A model generated the notes under the pieces. It had not been told where the DNA came from and ran no database searches. It saw only the letters and a list, made by a program, of their open reading frames with translations. From Toxoplasma gondii ME49 (Eukaryota > Apicomplexa > Conoidasida > Eucoccidiorida > Sarcocystidae), in NCBI RefSeq assembly GCF_000006565.2, contig NC_031478.1:2995127-3059126 (forward strand): a DNA stretch of 64,000 nt. The letters run 5' to 3'. A program made the position numbers and the translations under genes. This document shows positions 24,801 to 36,900 of the stretch, piece by piece (within the stretch, counting starts at the first letter, position 1; each line of letters begins with the position of its first letter).

Positions 24801-27800
24801 GAGGAAGAGGAAGAAGACGAGGAAGAAGGGAGACTGAGAGATCCCCTTCTGCTCTGCGTTGGAGAAGGGGATCGACTGGCAGCGGACGGCGGCGGAGAAG
24901 ACTTCGTCGACGGTTTTCCTCTGGATTTCAGGAACTTTGCTGGTTCCTCCGTTTTCTTCTTGTCGTCGTCTGTGAGCGCTCCGGCAGCCGCGACGAGGAC
25001 GGCTCCGGTCGCGCGTCTCCGCTCTTCGTGTCTCCGCTTTTCTGTCTCGGCGCGAGCGCGCGAGTCCTGCAGAAAACGCTGGTGCTGTTCCTCTTCGTGG
25101 TTGTACATGAGGACGAAGAAGAGAAGCAGCAGCTCGGCCTTCACGAGCCCAGAACCGGGCAAGCGGCCCAGGACGCGCCCAAACGCGGAGACAGGGAAGA
25201 GCGAGGAGCCTGCTCGCAAAGACTGCAGCGGAAAGGCTTGCGTGTGCACAGCCTCCAGAAGTTTCTCAGCAGAAGGAAACGCGAGGAGACGCAGAACCGC
25301 CAGTGGGAGAACAGGCCGCGGCAGCGGCAACGACGCGTCGAAGAGCTTCAGAAAAAGCAGTTGCCCGTACGCAGGACCTGCTTGGCGGACGGCAGACAAG
25401 ACTTTCTGGGTGAAGGAGAAGACAAACGGTGGAGCATACGTCGACGAGGAAGCACAGGCGAAGGGAGTCGAACTGAAGACCGTCAACAGAGCGTCGATCA
25501 GCGTTTCTGCAACCTGCGCCAAGCCGAGGAAAGAGACGAATGACGCAGAGTCAGGTGTGAGTCACGGACGAGAGGCAAAGCGAAGCGAGAGCCCAGGGAA
25601 GGTGGGGAAGAAACGAAGGGAAATGAAAACCAGAGGACGCCCACCGCAGCGCAGAAAAGGAAGCGTTGAAGAGGAAGCTGAAGACGGGACTTGTCTACAG
25701 AAGCAACAGGGCGACATAAAGCGATCCTCCGCGCTTCCTCGAAAACCGAGAAAAGTCAGGAATCCCAAAAAACCACAGTGCTCGCAATTTCTCTTCCCTC
25801 GCTGTGGCTATTCGCCGCCAGAAGAAAGGTGCAAGCATTGCCTCGCATACACAATAGAACTGTGTACATCTAATACGTATCTATCGACTCAAACTCGCAA
25901 TGAAACACTGGTCGAAACATGGAGACAGAGACATCGAGAGATACTTTGTCACGACTGCACAGTCGTGCTCCTCGAGAGAAAACTTCGCAGGGTGTAGGAG
26001 GGGAACGAAGAGTCGGAGGCCTCGACCCCCCTTTCTCTGGACCTTTCATAGCCACACAACGTAGTGCCTATCAACATTCACCAATTCGCTTCCTCTTTCT
26101 GAACCCACATCAGGATCCGCAAGCGTTTGAGCCTCTCTTTATCCGAGTTCGGTTCTGCATTTTTCTCCCGCACATTATTTGAACAGAGACAATGTCGACT
26201 TTGATGAGTTCATAGCAGTACATGGTCGACCTTAACGCTTTGGCTTCTCGGTGCCGGATCCCTCTTCCATTCGCTCATCGGCCCGACAACCATCACCACG
26301 ACCACAGACAGAACCTCCACAGCGAGTACATGCATAGATTCGTCTTGAAACGTATATGCACAAAGATGAACACAGATGTCAGCTTTCATGTTTCTCTCGA
26401 TCTATGCATCATTATACATATATATATATATATATATATATATGAATATCGATGTTTATTTTCATGTGTCTTTCGGTATAAGCATATATTCGCACGTATA
26501 TATATATATATATGAATATGCATATACAAGCGTGTTTCTGCGGGTATGTTTTTCATGCGCGACTTGTGTTTTTGAGATGTTGATTCTGAAGCTGAGAGAT
26601 GCAGAAGCGCGTTGTTCGTATGTTTCTTACGTGCAGTCCACGTTCCAGCTGTCCTGGGTGGAGGAGCGCCGCGAGGATGGTGTCTCTGACAGTGTCTCCT
26701 TCTCCTTCGTCGCATTGCTTTGGAGTCTGTGCAGAGGCCTCTTTGTCTCCTCGATCTTGCTCCCCTGTGGGCAAAGCGAGAAGGATGTCTCCTGGCCGGA
26801 GGCCGAGTTGCTGAATCGCAAAGAAGTTCGTCGCGTTTTTCCACGCGTTCAGCGCTTTCTCTGGATCCGCGTCTTGGTCTCTCTCGGCTGTGCTCCGCTT
26901 CTCCGCGAGTCTCTCGCTTGCATGCGCTTCCAACATGGAGAGACTTCGGGCATGGCCCTCGAGCCAGTCTGCGGCGAGAGCTTCGAGGGCAAAGGCAAGG
27001 AGGGGCATCCGCGAAGCACAGGACGAGTCCGCGGCGAAGAGGAAGGTCGAACGCGATGGGGGACGAGGCGTTGAAGCCGCGACAGATGATGCCGAAGAGA
27101 CTCGCTGCGCGCGCGAGCGTTTCTGCACTCGCTTCGCAATCGACACACCCTCAAGCAGCGCCTCACGCGACTTCAGCTGCGAAGTCGGATTCCGCCTCTC
27201 TGTCTCCTCTTCGCCGCAAGCAGGCTCTTCGCTCTTCTTCATGTCCTGCTCTCCGACAAACTCGCCACTCTCCGCCTTCTCTCGCATTCGCTTCCTCCCT
27301 TCCACGCTCGACGCAGCCGCAGCAGCGACAGAAGAAGAGGACGAGGAAAGAGAAGAAGGGAGATGAGAAGAAGAAGAAGAAAGCGCGGAAGAAGCAGAAG
27401 AGGAAACCGGCGACGCCTGGGCTGTCTCTGGGAGCGTTCCACAGGCGATGTCTCTGTGTTGGTGCCCATATGTTTTCGTTGCCTGTCGAGACAGCAACTG
27501 GAGTTTGCGGGGAGAGAGTTGAAGAAGAAAAATGGGAAGCAAAAGCGGAAGAAATGGCAGCCATGACCGCGACAGAGAGGTCGGACGTTGCCTGTGGCAA
27601 AGCACGGCGCAAACATCTTCACAGAAGAGCGCAAGGACATTTCTCGCGTGCAGTATCGTCAACGACGAACTACAGGAGAACGAAGAAGAGGACGCAGAAG
27701 TCGAGAAGAGAGAAACGAGCCATGCATAACTTCTCTGTCGATCTGGCGTCGTGCATTCTCGCGACGAAGAAGCAGCAAGCGATGGTTCGGATGCTGCGGA

Positions 27801-28316
27801 GCCTCTGGCGACTCCCTCTGGTCGGTGAGAAGCGAGAGAAGACGCTTCGTCTCCACCCTCTCTTGCGTCGTCGCTCTTTTCTCTTTTTGCCGCAGGCCTG
27901 CCCTTAGGATCCGCAGAAAAGACACCCGAACGAACAGCCGTCTCGCCTCCTTTCGCGCCAGCAGCCAGACTCTGAGCTCCCTGTTGCCTGCCTCCCGCCG
28001 AAAGAGACGACGCGACAGAAGAGGAACAAGACGACGAAGAGCAAGAGGAAGCAGAAGTAGCGCGAATGGAACAAGGCTGCGCAGATGCGAGAACGTCGTC
28101 GACCGAGAGCTGCGAAAGTGCCTCGACAAAAGTGATTTGTGCGGGAGTAGCGATTTTCTCTAAAAGAGCAGAGAGATGAGGAGGCGTCGTCGCATAGTGT
28201 GTCTTCAGCTCTAGCAGGAGAGGAAGCAGAGGAAGGAATCCGGGTCTCTCTCTCCAGTGGAAGCGAGAAAGAGAAGCAAAGTCGGAGAACTCGAGACAGC
28301 TCGCGATCTCCTCCAT
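15861..28316 (-). CDS. Very large multi-exon protein, candidate Integrator complex subunit 2 (INTS2-like)
   Basis: The start at 28316 has an excellent context (CACCATGG) and the last stop is at 15861. Exons I support: 28316-26631, 25513-23213, 22751-22535, 22236-22164, 21492-21313, 21278-21212, 20570-20352, 19983-19404, 18902-18451 and 17966-17728. Smaller exons lie near 21100-20600 (unresolved), 18300-18253, 17000-16790 and 16040-15861. The protein is about 2,100 residues: leucine-rich helical blocks separated by Ser-rich insertions. The blocks match human INTS2 as I remember it, mostly in the same order: PLPRPVLPLAVLRLL, then VKAELLLLFFVLMYNHEEE, then EAAVFQVLLEVCRL followed by LLFSEGFPLDSVNPVCRFL, then FPLYYLFPKLAVLVSAF. 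INTS2 is a helical-repeat scaffold of the nuclear Integrator complex, which cleaves nascent RNA and attenuates RNA polymerase II. Gene continuity is well supported by matching phases; the INTS2 identity is inference. Confidence 0.65.
18035..18147. repeat. Cluster of three perfect inverted repeats in an intron
   Basis: 18035-18050 is a 16-bp palindrome (GGACGCCCGGGCGTCC) and 18054-18065 a 12-bp palindrome (GTTTCGCGAAAC). 18109-18126 and 18130-18147 are perfect 18-bp arms around the 3-nt loop ATA. All lie in the probable intron 17967-18252 of the INTS2-like gene, bounded on the minus strand by GTAAGG and CAG. RNA from either strand would fold strongly. Confidence 0.85.
22473..23077. repeat. TA microsatellites in introns of the INTS2-like gene
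   Basis: Alternating TA tracts occur at about 22473-22500 and 23046-23077, each inside an intron between supported exons. Confidence 0.9.
24630..24832 (-). repeat. Imperfect trinucleotide tract encoding poly-Ser
   Basis: The plus strand is a purine-rich GAA/GAG/GAC mixture, and the minus strand reads as a long Ser run with occasional Thr, Cys and Leu inside the second exon of the INTS2-like gene. The tract keeps frame and probably encodes a disordered linker between conserved helical blocks. It is likely to vary in length between strains. Confidence 0.85.
26411..26513. repeat. TA microsatellites in first intron of the INTS2-like gene
   Basis: TA tracts at 26411-26443 and 26496-26513 are separated by a related AT-rich stretch. 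Both are within intron 25514-26630. Confidence 0.9.
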
Positions 28317-31300
28317 GGTGTGACGAAGATCAACACACGAGTCACGAACATGAAACGAGCAGAAGGCTCTCTACCTGAGTGTCCTTCAGAAATGCGAATT
28401 GGAGACTCGGTGGAAAGCGAGCCTCCTCCTTGTCAAACGCTGGGAATGAAAGAAAAGACGAGAGAAAAAGAGCTTCATCGGAAAAAAGGGAGGAAACGTA
28501 GAGGCCGAGGGCTCTGGATCTCAGCGCAGCTGCTCTTGTCTTCCTCGCGTCACACCTCTCTGTGTCCGGAAGCCGGAACTCTTCCGTCTCTCCTGTCCAC
28601 CCCGGTTTTCCTCCAGTCCAGTAAAGATACAGGCATCTGTAAATCTATATAAATACGTGAATGTAAATATACGGAATCGTAGGGACTTTATGTGGCTGCG
28701 ATCTTCGCTGCGTCGCCTGTGCCACGGAGACAGGATAACCAGATCTGTTGCCATGTCTGTGTGGCCGAACAACGAGAACCGTTGGAGTTCTCATTCAAAC
28801 TTTCCCTCGGTTTCCGACTTTAGGAGAAGGAAGGAAACGTCGCCTCCAGCGTCTCCTCTGGATTTCTCCCGCTTTCTTTTCACCTGGGTGTTCCGAAGAA
28901 AAAAAGCCGCATGCACGGATCTGCCGCAGACCTCAAAAGAACCACACCGGAGGCGAGGAAACCGCAGTCCAGAGGAAGTAAATGTGATGGAAAGGAGTCT
29001 CTGGAGAGCCGATGAAAAAGGCAAAGCAGACGAAACGACGAGAGGAGAAAAACCCACGACTTGAAAAGTCCACGATGCATGCCGCTGCTTTTCCGTAGCA
29101 TGCACGCTATGAAGACAACGCCGGTGTTGTGAGCAAACGTTCTACGAACGAAATGCGATAACTAACACAGCTTCGGCCTGCGCTCTTGTCTCAGTGCTCA
29201 AGGAAGAAGCACTGTAGCGGAATTCAAAGGAAGCAGTGCTCCCAGGAAAAGTTCCCGGATTCGGTTCGAAGCTCTGCATTGGACGAAAAGAATGTTCTTC
29301 TGTTTCCTTCTCTGTCGGGTGGTCGCCTCTTAATGGAAAGAGCAACACTATAATGAAACTGGGGACAGGGAAACAAGGACCTTCACGAACTAAAGGAGTG
29401 CTGTCTTGTTTGAAGTGTTCCCTCCGGTTTCGTGTTCAGTCAGCTGCACCACTCACTTGCTGTCGCTCGCTGTGCCTGCGCGAGTTTCTATGTAAAACTG
29501 GGAAGTCCGTTTTCTTTACTTTGTTCTTGTTCGTTCTTTGCCGTTCCTTTCTCACTTTGTACACCTCTGTCTCTTTTCTTATCGTTCTCGAGGGGCTCTT
29601 CAGCGTCCTTTTGCATCGGCGGGGTCACACGATTCATGTGCCTCGAGTCGCAGAAACGATGGAGAAAAGCAAATCGAAAGGAAGAGCTGCTTCCATGCAG
29701 TTCTTCGGCGTTCAGTTTTTAGAAATGCTGCACACGGAGAAGTATAAGTATATACACACATAGTCACCTTTGTATCTGTTTACAATGTATATATGAACAT
29801 GTATATACTTGGAGAAAGAGAGTGGAACTGCGTCTGCTTCGGAAAATACGTTTCGGTGGGTTTGGGATTGGCGAATTGCTTCACAAATGTTTTCTCTGTG
29901 TCGACGCAGGTGTGGTAGTTTTCTTTGATGAACTCAACGACGGTACAGAAAAAAGAGTGAGCTTCTTCAGGCCGAGATCACAGGGAGGAATTTCAGCGGA
30001 AACTTGCTTTCTTAGGTACCTCTCTGTATGTGGGAAGTCTCTCTGGGTTTTCATGGTTCATTCTGCACCCCCGGCTTCTTGCCGCACGAAATCAGCCAAC
30101 GTCAGATTTCTCCTCTTCTTCGAAAGAACTTTAACCATATGCTTCGCCGGTCGGTTTTGAACTGGACCGCCAAAGAAGCAGCCCTCTGTCATCTCGTGCC
30201 ATTCTCCGAGATTGTCAGGCAGATATCAGGAGGCACTTTGTGAAGAGGCTCCTAGTTCGCTTTTCCGGTAGTAACCCAGTGCGTTCTTCGACGTCTCTCT
30301 GATTTAGGTGAAATGGTTGACGCATAATTCTCTCAACTTGTTGAGTTACCCATGACTTCAGATGTTTCTGTTATCTGACCGCCGTAGAGTCGTTCCAACT
30401 TTGGAGATAGGAAGAGTGATCTGTCGTGACGAAGTTTCAATGATGGAAAGTGGTGGGGTTTCTATCGAGTAGGCACAACTGGCGAGATTGTCCCACTTGC
30501 GTTCGTCTTTTGTCTCGATGACTCTGTGATTAATCACTCGTGGCAAGGGAGGAAAGAACCAGACACTACGCAGCTAGCCTGTACAGTGTCTGCGGTGGCC
30601 ATCATGAAACGAAGGCAGTAAACATCGTTAAAAACCACAACTCTTTTTACTGTGGCTCCCTCGCATCGGCAGCTGAACACTGCTCTTGTAACAATACTAC
30701 GAATCTTTTGTCGATCACGCAAGCGGATTTACGACTAAGCGGTGAGCGAGAAGCTTCGCTACCTCGGGGGAAACATGTGCTGCTCATACACTCCAGGATG
30801 GAAAATTGGAGAGAAACTGCAGCAAACGCGTCAGTGTAGAGCGCAGAAAGCTCTCTTAGCTCGAATGTGTGACGTCCTTATGACGAACCCCACGAGAAAA
30901 CGCGAGCATGTTCTTGAGTGGAAATCGTGATATCCGTGAATGTGTGCCGACCTTGTTCGCCGCGAACCGCTTTGCACATCTGTTGGAAACTTCCGCGCGA
31001 ACTGCTCCGGCAATGGCAGCACGAATTCGGTGCTTGGCAGCCTCACGTGTCACTCTCGTATGGCCAAGACGAAAGCGACAGAAAGCTTCCAAATTTCCCA
31101 GAGTGAAAACCCACCACGGTGTGTGGACTCGTATGCAGACAAGGACTGGACAATTGCGGTCTGTAGGCCGCACTACAAGGTGGGCGTTGCCATCCGACGT
31201 CTCGATTCACGTGATACGTTCGCAAAATCTTGATTGTATCAAGTGTGGAGCGCATCGGTGACTCTACAGAACGTAGTCCCTGCTGAGAATCTGGAGCAGC

Positions 31301-32071
31301 TCTTGCCCTGTTCGAGATCACTTGTGTCATGTGTATCCGTTTAGGTTTTCTGACCAGGTTCCGGTGTCCCGTTTCTTTCCTGAGTTTTCTTTTCACGTGA
31401 AGGCAACGGCAGCAACACGCAGATTCTCGAGGACTCGATCCATCACAGGGTGACTGTGGTAGTAGCAATTGATGCACTTGAGTTGTTCTGCTCTAGAGCA
31501 GTGGCGACTTTCGCTGCATTTTTAGCGTCTACGCACGGCCACAAAGTTCCCTGTTTAGGTGCTTGGATTCTGCTTCGTATCGCCGCAGTTTTCTGTAGAA
31601 AGTATCCATCCAGAGACTGAACGTCATAAATGGACCCGTGTTTTCCGTACAGACGAGCACAAGGAAGGCGACATAAACCAAAGTGAACATTTTGATGGTC
31701 ATGCAGCTCGTGTACAACTGGTTTCTGCTCCGCGATACGTCACCACTGCATATATTTCCGTGTCGTCAGGGTCACCGCCTCGTGAAATGAACACTTTTTC
31801 GCGCGAAAGTTATACAACCAAGAAAGGCAGACGCGAAAACGGCGTTTGTTATTTGAAGCTTCGTTTAAATCCTCTTGTTTCACAGGAGATCACAACTGAA
31901 GGGAGAGAGGAAAACAGTAGCTGGCAGCTACGTCCCTTGATTTGGCAGCTGCGAACCCACCAAAACAGATGGTGACCCAGAGAGCATTTCCGATTGCAAA
32001 TCCACGCCTTGTGTAGTTCAAAAATAATCTCTTACTAGCAAAATAATTCATCCAGCACAACGTACGCAAAG
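28317..32071. other. Upstream region of the INTS2-like gene, no supported gene
   Basis: This 3.7 kb runs from the INTS2-like start codon to the tRNA. Scattered open frames up to 175 codons (29236-29763, +) lack splice-site, composition or family support. It should include the INTS2-like promoter and 5' UTR. A short TA-rich patch is at about 29745-29810. Confidence 0.55.
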
Positions 32072-32142
32072 GGCTGTTCCGGGAATTGAACCCGGGACCT
32101 CTCGCACCCAAAGCGAGAATCATACCACTAGACTAAACAGCC
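32072..32142 (-). tRNA. tRNA-Pro (anticodon UGG)
   Basis: The minus strand folds as a complete cloverleaf: a 7-bp acceptor stem GGCTGTT/AACAGCC, a D arm with A-box TAGTCTAGTGG, anticodon stem CTCGC/GCGAG around loop TTTGGGT (anticodon TGG), and a T arm with B-box GGTTCAATTC. No intron is present and CCA is not encoded, as expected for a eukaryotic nuclear tRNA. A T4 run about 30 nt downstream is a plausible RNA polymerase III terminator. It decodes CCA and probably other proline codons. Confidence 0.97.
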
Positions 32143-33937
32143 TGGGAGTCACTCTCAGTCTCTTGACAGTGTCACTTCCCTAGGCGCCTGCTAAGAGAAC
32201 TCAATATGCGTCAGGGAACGTTACTTTTCCAGTATTTCTACGTCCCTGTTTAACAGACTCCTTTCCTGCACCTCTGAAAACGAGACAGGCGCCTGAGTCT
32301 CCGTATTTTCGCCAGCAAACGCACCCTCTGTATCAATGGAGAGGGATTGCAGGTTTTTCGGCTGAAGCTCCATAGAACGCTGGGTTCCCCACCTCTAAAA
32401 AGCTACGGATTTTGATCTCAGCCGATTCGTGCGGCGTCAAAACTCTTTTCCTACCCGAGGATTCGCGGGCCAGTCGCTTGTTCCCACCTCTCGATCTGTG
32501 ATTCCCGCGAGGTGTTTCCCTCCCTAAAGAGTTCCCTGTTGGCGCGAACCTAAGCCCTCGTGTGTGGTAACAGGAATTCATCCATTACGCCTGGGATATG
32601 CAACACCGCTCAGAAAACACCCAAAAAAGCTAGACTCTTCCTGTCGTACTTGAAACAGCGTACAAACACCCTGTGTACAGCAAATAAAGCATGCTGCGTG
32701 GGAGAGTTGCTGCACCCATCATAGCAGGACGCGAGTGAATCCTCAGAGGAACTCGCTGAGGCTTTTGGATTGCCCGGTCGCCATGTCCCTGACAGTTCCG
32801 AAGCACTAAGAACCGAGACAGCTTTCTTCTCGACCTCGTGGAACACTAGGTGTTTCAGATCGCACTCTCTCAGGGACACACGGAAGTGATTTTCAGATGG
32901 AGCTACCTGTGCCAACGCTTCTCACGCAACTCAATTTACAGAACCTCCATACGTTTTTCTTCCGCATAAAGTACCCCGCAGAAAAGTTCTGTATACTTGA
33001 CTTGCATGTGTGCGTGGCACTTGATGCATTTGTCGATCCATCGTCACGAGTGCGATTCTCGCTCTAAATCCAAAATAGAACGGGTCTCGACTTCCGTGTT
33101 GGCGCCTCCACCAACCCTCGCGATTCTTGCCGAGTCTGCAGCGGAAAAGTTCGCAGCGAACCGGGGTAGGAAAAACAGGAGAGAACCGGACGGCGCTGGT
33201 GTAAAAACGATCCGCTTCTGTGTGTTTTGAAGCCTTATGTTTACCTGCGTGAATCCTCTCGGAGAGTCTACGTCCCATTTCTGCCAGAATTGAAGACGCA
33301 CTTCGTCCTCGCTTTCTGTCTCCTCCCAGAGTATCAAACTTTCGTTTTTCGAGACACTCAGTTCGCCAAAACATCAGTCCTCCGCCTCTGCATGTTTCTG
33401 GAGAACTTTTTCCGGGGATTGCCACGGCAGCAGAAGGTGTTGTGGCACTGCATGCATGGATACGGCTGTCCTTTGGAGTTTTCCTTCGCCCTGGCCGTTT
33501 TTTCCGGTGGCTTTTCGCTGTTTTCGCTCGAGCTTCTCCCTTCCAATGCGTCGCAGAGAGAAACTCGGAAGAACTCGCTCATTCTCTCGTGTACGTCGCC
33601 GTCGAGCGCGCGCCTCTCGTGATTTACCCGGCGGCCACCGTCCATAATTGCAAAAATGGAGCGGCTGTGTTTCCGTCTCCTCTGAAATCCTTTTCATTCC
33701 CTTGCACAGAGAAGCTCTCTTCTTCTGCTGCCATTTCTCTGCACCTTGATTCTCGACGGCAACCACCAGCAGCAACGTGTAGGGGTTGTCCTTTTGTGTG
33801 CACACAAGCCTTTTCGCCGCAGGTTTACCGCGGCTTTCTTCTGGGAGGGGAGGTCTCTCTTTTCCCTCTGCTCGAGTTTTTCTTCTAAGAGGTTGAAGGA
33901 GGAAGAAGGTGCACAGGCAAGCTCCGAATCCCGCAAA
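32143..33937. other. Upstream region and probable 5' UTR of FPPS
   Basis: No separate gene is supported. The frame of the first FPPS exon is open upstream to an in-frame ATG at 33746, which would add 64 residues. I prefer 33938 because its context is good and the resulting peptide is a typical organelle presequence. The rest should hold the FPPS promoter and leader. Confidence 0.5.
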
Positions 33938-36900
33938 ATGGTGGATGCGGTGTCTCTCGTGTCTTGCCGAGCTCGGCACAGTCACTCGCTCTTCGCGTTT
34001 TCCTTGTCTCGTCGCTCGTGCATCCAGAAGTACCGCTTTTTCTCCTACGTAAAGTCTTTTCCCTCCTCTCTACCTTCTCCCTCTCGCTCCTCTTCACCCT
34101 TCACTCTCTCTCCTCGTCGCAGGTGTCTCCCTCCTCTCGTCTTGCCCCTCGAGGCTGCAGGGCATCTCGCGCCTGCTCTCCACTCCGGCTCTGGAATCAG
34201 CTGTCCTCGTTCCTCCTCTTTGTCTCTCTCGTCCTCTTCTCCTATGCGTACTCCGCCTTCTTTTTCTCTGAGCCTTCCGCCAGCTCAGCCGCCTTCTCTG
34301 TGCTTTTCCCCAACCTCCCGCCTCTCAGCTCCCGTTTTCCCCTGGTCTTTCTCTCGCCAGCTGTCTCTGGCGACCTTGGCGCCGCTCGCAAGTGTCTCCC
34401 CCTGGAAAAAGGCAGCCGCGCTTCCCAAGCCTGACGGAGCCGCAGCTGTTTCCGACGAACGGACTTCCGCAGAGAGGGCCGACGCCCTTGCAGGTGCCTG
34501 GAGAGCTTCGGCTTCGCATGTTGAGGATCGATTTAAGCAGGCAAGCTTTGCAAACGCAGAGAGAGGAAGAAAGAGTCAGGAACTCTGGGGACGCTACAAA
34601 GAGCAGAGCAAGGGAGAATGAAGAGAAGCGGCAACGATGAGTCAGAGAAGAGAAGGCTGGACGACAGAGGAGAAGACAAGGAAGATACTGCAAGAAACCA
34701 AGAGAGAAGGAGGAGGATCCTCTGGTGTGTCGACTTTGGGGGGACAGGAAGATCGACATACAGCGCTAGTCAAGAAAGCAAAAGAACGCTCCATATGCAA
34801 GGGGAGTGCCGATGCAGTTCTGTTCTTCTCTGCTACGTTTTTTCCTTTTGTCACCCGAGACACACGGAAAGAAGGAAAGCGGGCGCATGAGTCGAGGTTT
34901 GTTCTCCTTCCCAGCACTTGGACCAACTGAAGGCAGAAGACGAAACACTCGGGAAACGTTTCTTGGGCAGAAAGCCTGAATCGCCTGTGGCTCAAGTTGA
35001 AAAAATGCCTCACAATCTCTCTTTCCTCCTTCATCGAGTTGTTCTCTTTCCTCTCCCCTTCTGTAGAAAATCTCACTCACTCGTCTCTCTCTCCGTCCCC
35101 TTCTTCTCCCTCTTCTCCCTCTTCTTCTCCCTCTTCTCCCTCTTCTTCTCCCTCTTCTCCCTCTTCTTCTTCTTCTTCTTCTTCTTCTTCTTCTTCTTCT
35201 CTCTTGTCTTCTGTCTCTTCGTCTCCTGTGTCTGTCTGCGTTGTGCGATGCTCGATGACTGTCTGGTCTTTGCTTTTTTCCAGGCATTCCCAGAAGTACG
35301 AGGGACTCTCTTAAACCACATCGCAGGCCTGGACCTCCCCGCTTCTCTCTCTGCCCGTTTGCTGAGCTACTACGCGCGTCTCCTCGACTATACATGCTCC
35401 GGTGAGTGCCTGGATGCAGGTCCAGACAGGCGGCTACCAACGGGTCGTCGTCGTTGTCTACACTGAGTGCATGCAGTTGCCGGTGTCTCAAAAAGTCCGT
35501 TTGAATCCCACTAGATCGATTGCAGACGCGCCTGGTCTTTCCTGATGGCGCTTCTCCCCTGTTCTCTCTCTCTCCGACTCCGTCCCCTTGTCGCGCCTTT
35601 GCAGGGGGAAAACTCACGCGCGGCATCCTCGTCCTCTACGCTGCCGCCGCTGCATCTCACGCCCCCGTACTTCCACCTCCGTCTCCGTCTCCTGCTGCTG
35701 CTCCCGCCTCTTCTGCTTCTTCTGTCTCTTCTTCTCCTTGCTCGTCGTCTCTGGCGGAGTCAGAGCGTGTGCCTGGTTCTGCGCTTTCTCCGGCTCTTCC
35801 GCCGTCGTCTTTCCGCTGTCTGGCTGCTCTCGGCTGGTGCGTCGAGCTGCTTCAGTCATGCTTTTTGGTCATGGACGATGTGATGGACCATTCCCTCACT
35901 CGGCGGGGGAAACAATGTTGGTATCGCTGCGACGGCATTGGCGTGAGCAACGCGGTGAACGACTCTCTCGTCCTTGAGGCTGCGGTCTACAGGTGAGACC
36001 GGCTTCTCGCCGGCAAGGAGAAACCTTGTGCATCAAATCCGTCTGGAAAAACTTCTGCAACAGAGAGCGGTCGGCCCGCATCCACGAAGCGCCGGCTGCT
36101 CGGCACCTGCTGCGAAGAGACTCCAGTCGCGGTCTTGTTTTTGCCTCCCTGTGGTCGCGTCTAGAGCGGAAGCGAGATGAACTCGAACGTGGAAAACGAG
36201 GAAACCTGTGTGCCTGGCGTAACACCACTGGAGACCAAACTGCATGACGCTCAACTCTGTACACTGTATATGGTTTTGACCAGTCGTTCCCAACTTAATA
36301 TAGTTCATCACGCATAACTAAAATATATACGTATATTTATATATATATATATATGGATGTTTATATAATTATTTTTATGTATATATAAGTATATAGGGGT
36401 GTATGACTGATTAGATGTCCTCGTTTGTGGCTAGTGGCTATTCTGGTTGACATAGATATGAAGTTTGAGATACTCCACCACATTCCGGTAAAACTAGAGT
36501 GTGTACTTCTGGACGTCTAAGGCGCCAAGCTCGGTGTTGGGGCATATCTCGACATCCAGAGTGCACAGAGGCGTTGAACTCTGCATTCATTTGTACGTTT
36601 TACAGAATCACAACTGATCCATCTGTTTAAAAATTGGGGTTTAGAGTTTTTTGGTTGCGCGAGTGCTGTGTTGAAGCATTTTGCAACAGCCAGGCTGTGT
36701 TTCTTTGCCGTGTGCCCCCGTTTCTTCTGGGGAGGGAGATGCAACAAGTGCATGTCACGGTGATTCTCGTTCTTTGCCAACAACTCTTTTCTCCGCTGTT
36801 TTTCTGCCGTTGACGCGCTGAGCAGTGGTGAGCAGATCCTGTCGCATTTCGTTCGCACTCGTTTGTTTGTTCCAGAGTTCTTCGCGAGTATCTCGGGGAC

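Noticed and set aside
24960..27907. Plus-strand frames of 345 and 395 codons
   Set aside because: They lie opposite the two largest exons of the INTS2-like gene and lack any conserved block.
29236..29763. 175-codon plus-strand frame upstream of the INTS2-like gene
   Set aside because: No conserved motif and it ends in TA-rich DNA; hydrophobic runs come from T-rich sequence.
31043..31477. 144-codon minus-strand frame
   Set aside because: No recognised motif or splice-site partners; overlapping plus-strand frames are equally open.
33746..33937. 64-residue N-terminal extension of FPPS
   Set aside because: Starting at 33938 gives 646 residues and a typical presequence with good start context. 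The upstream ATG is more likely 5' UTR.
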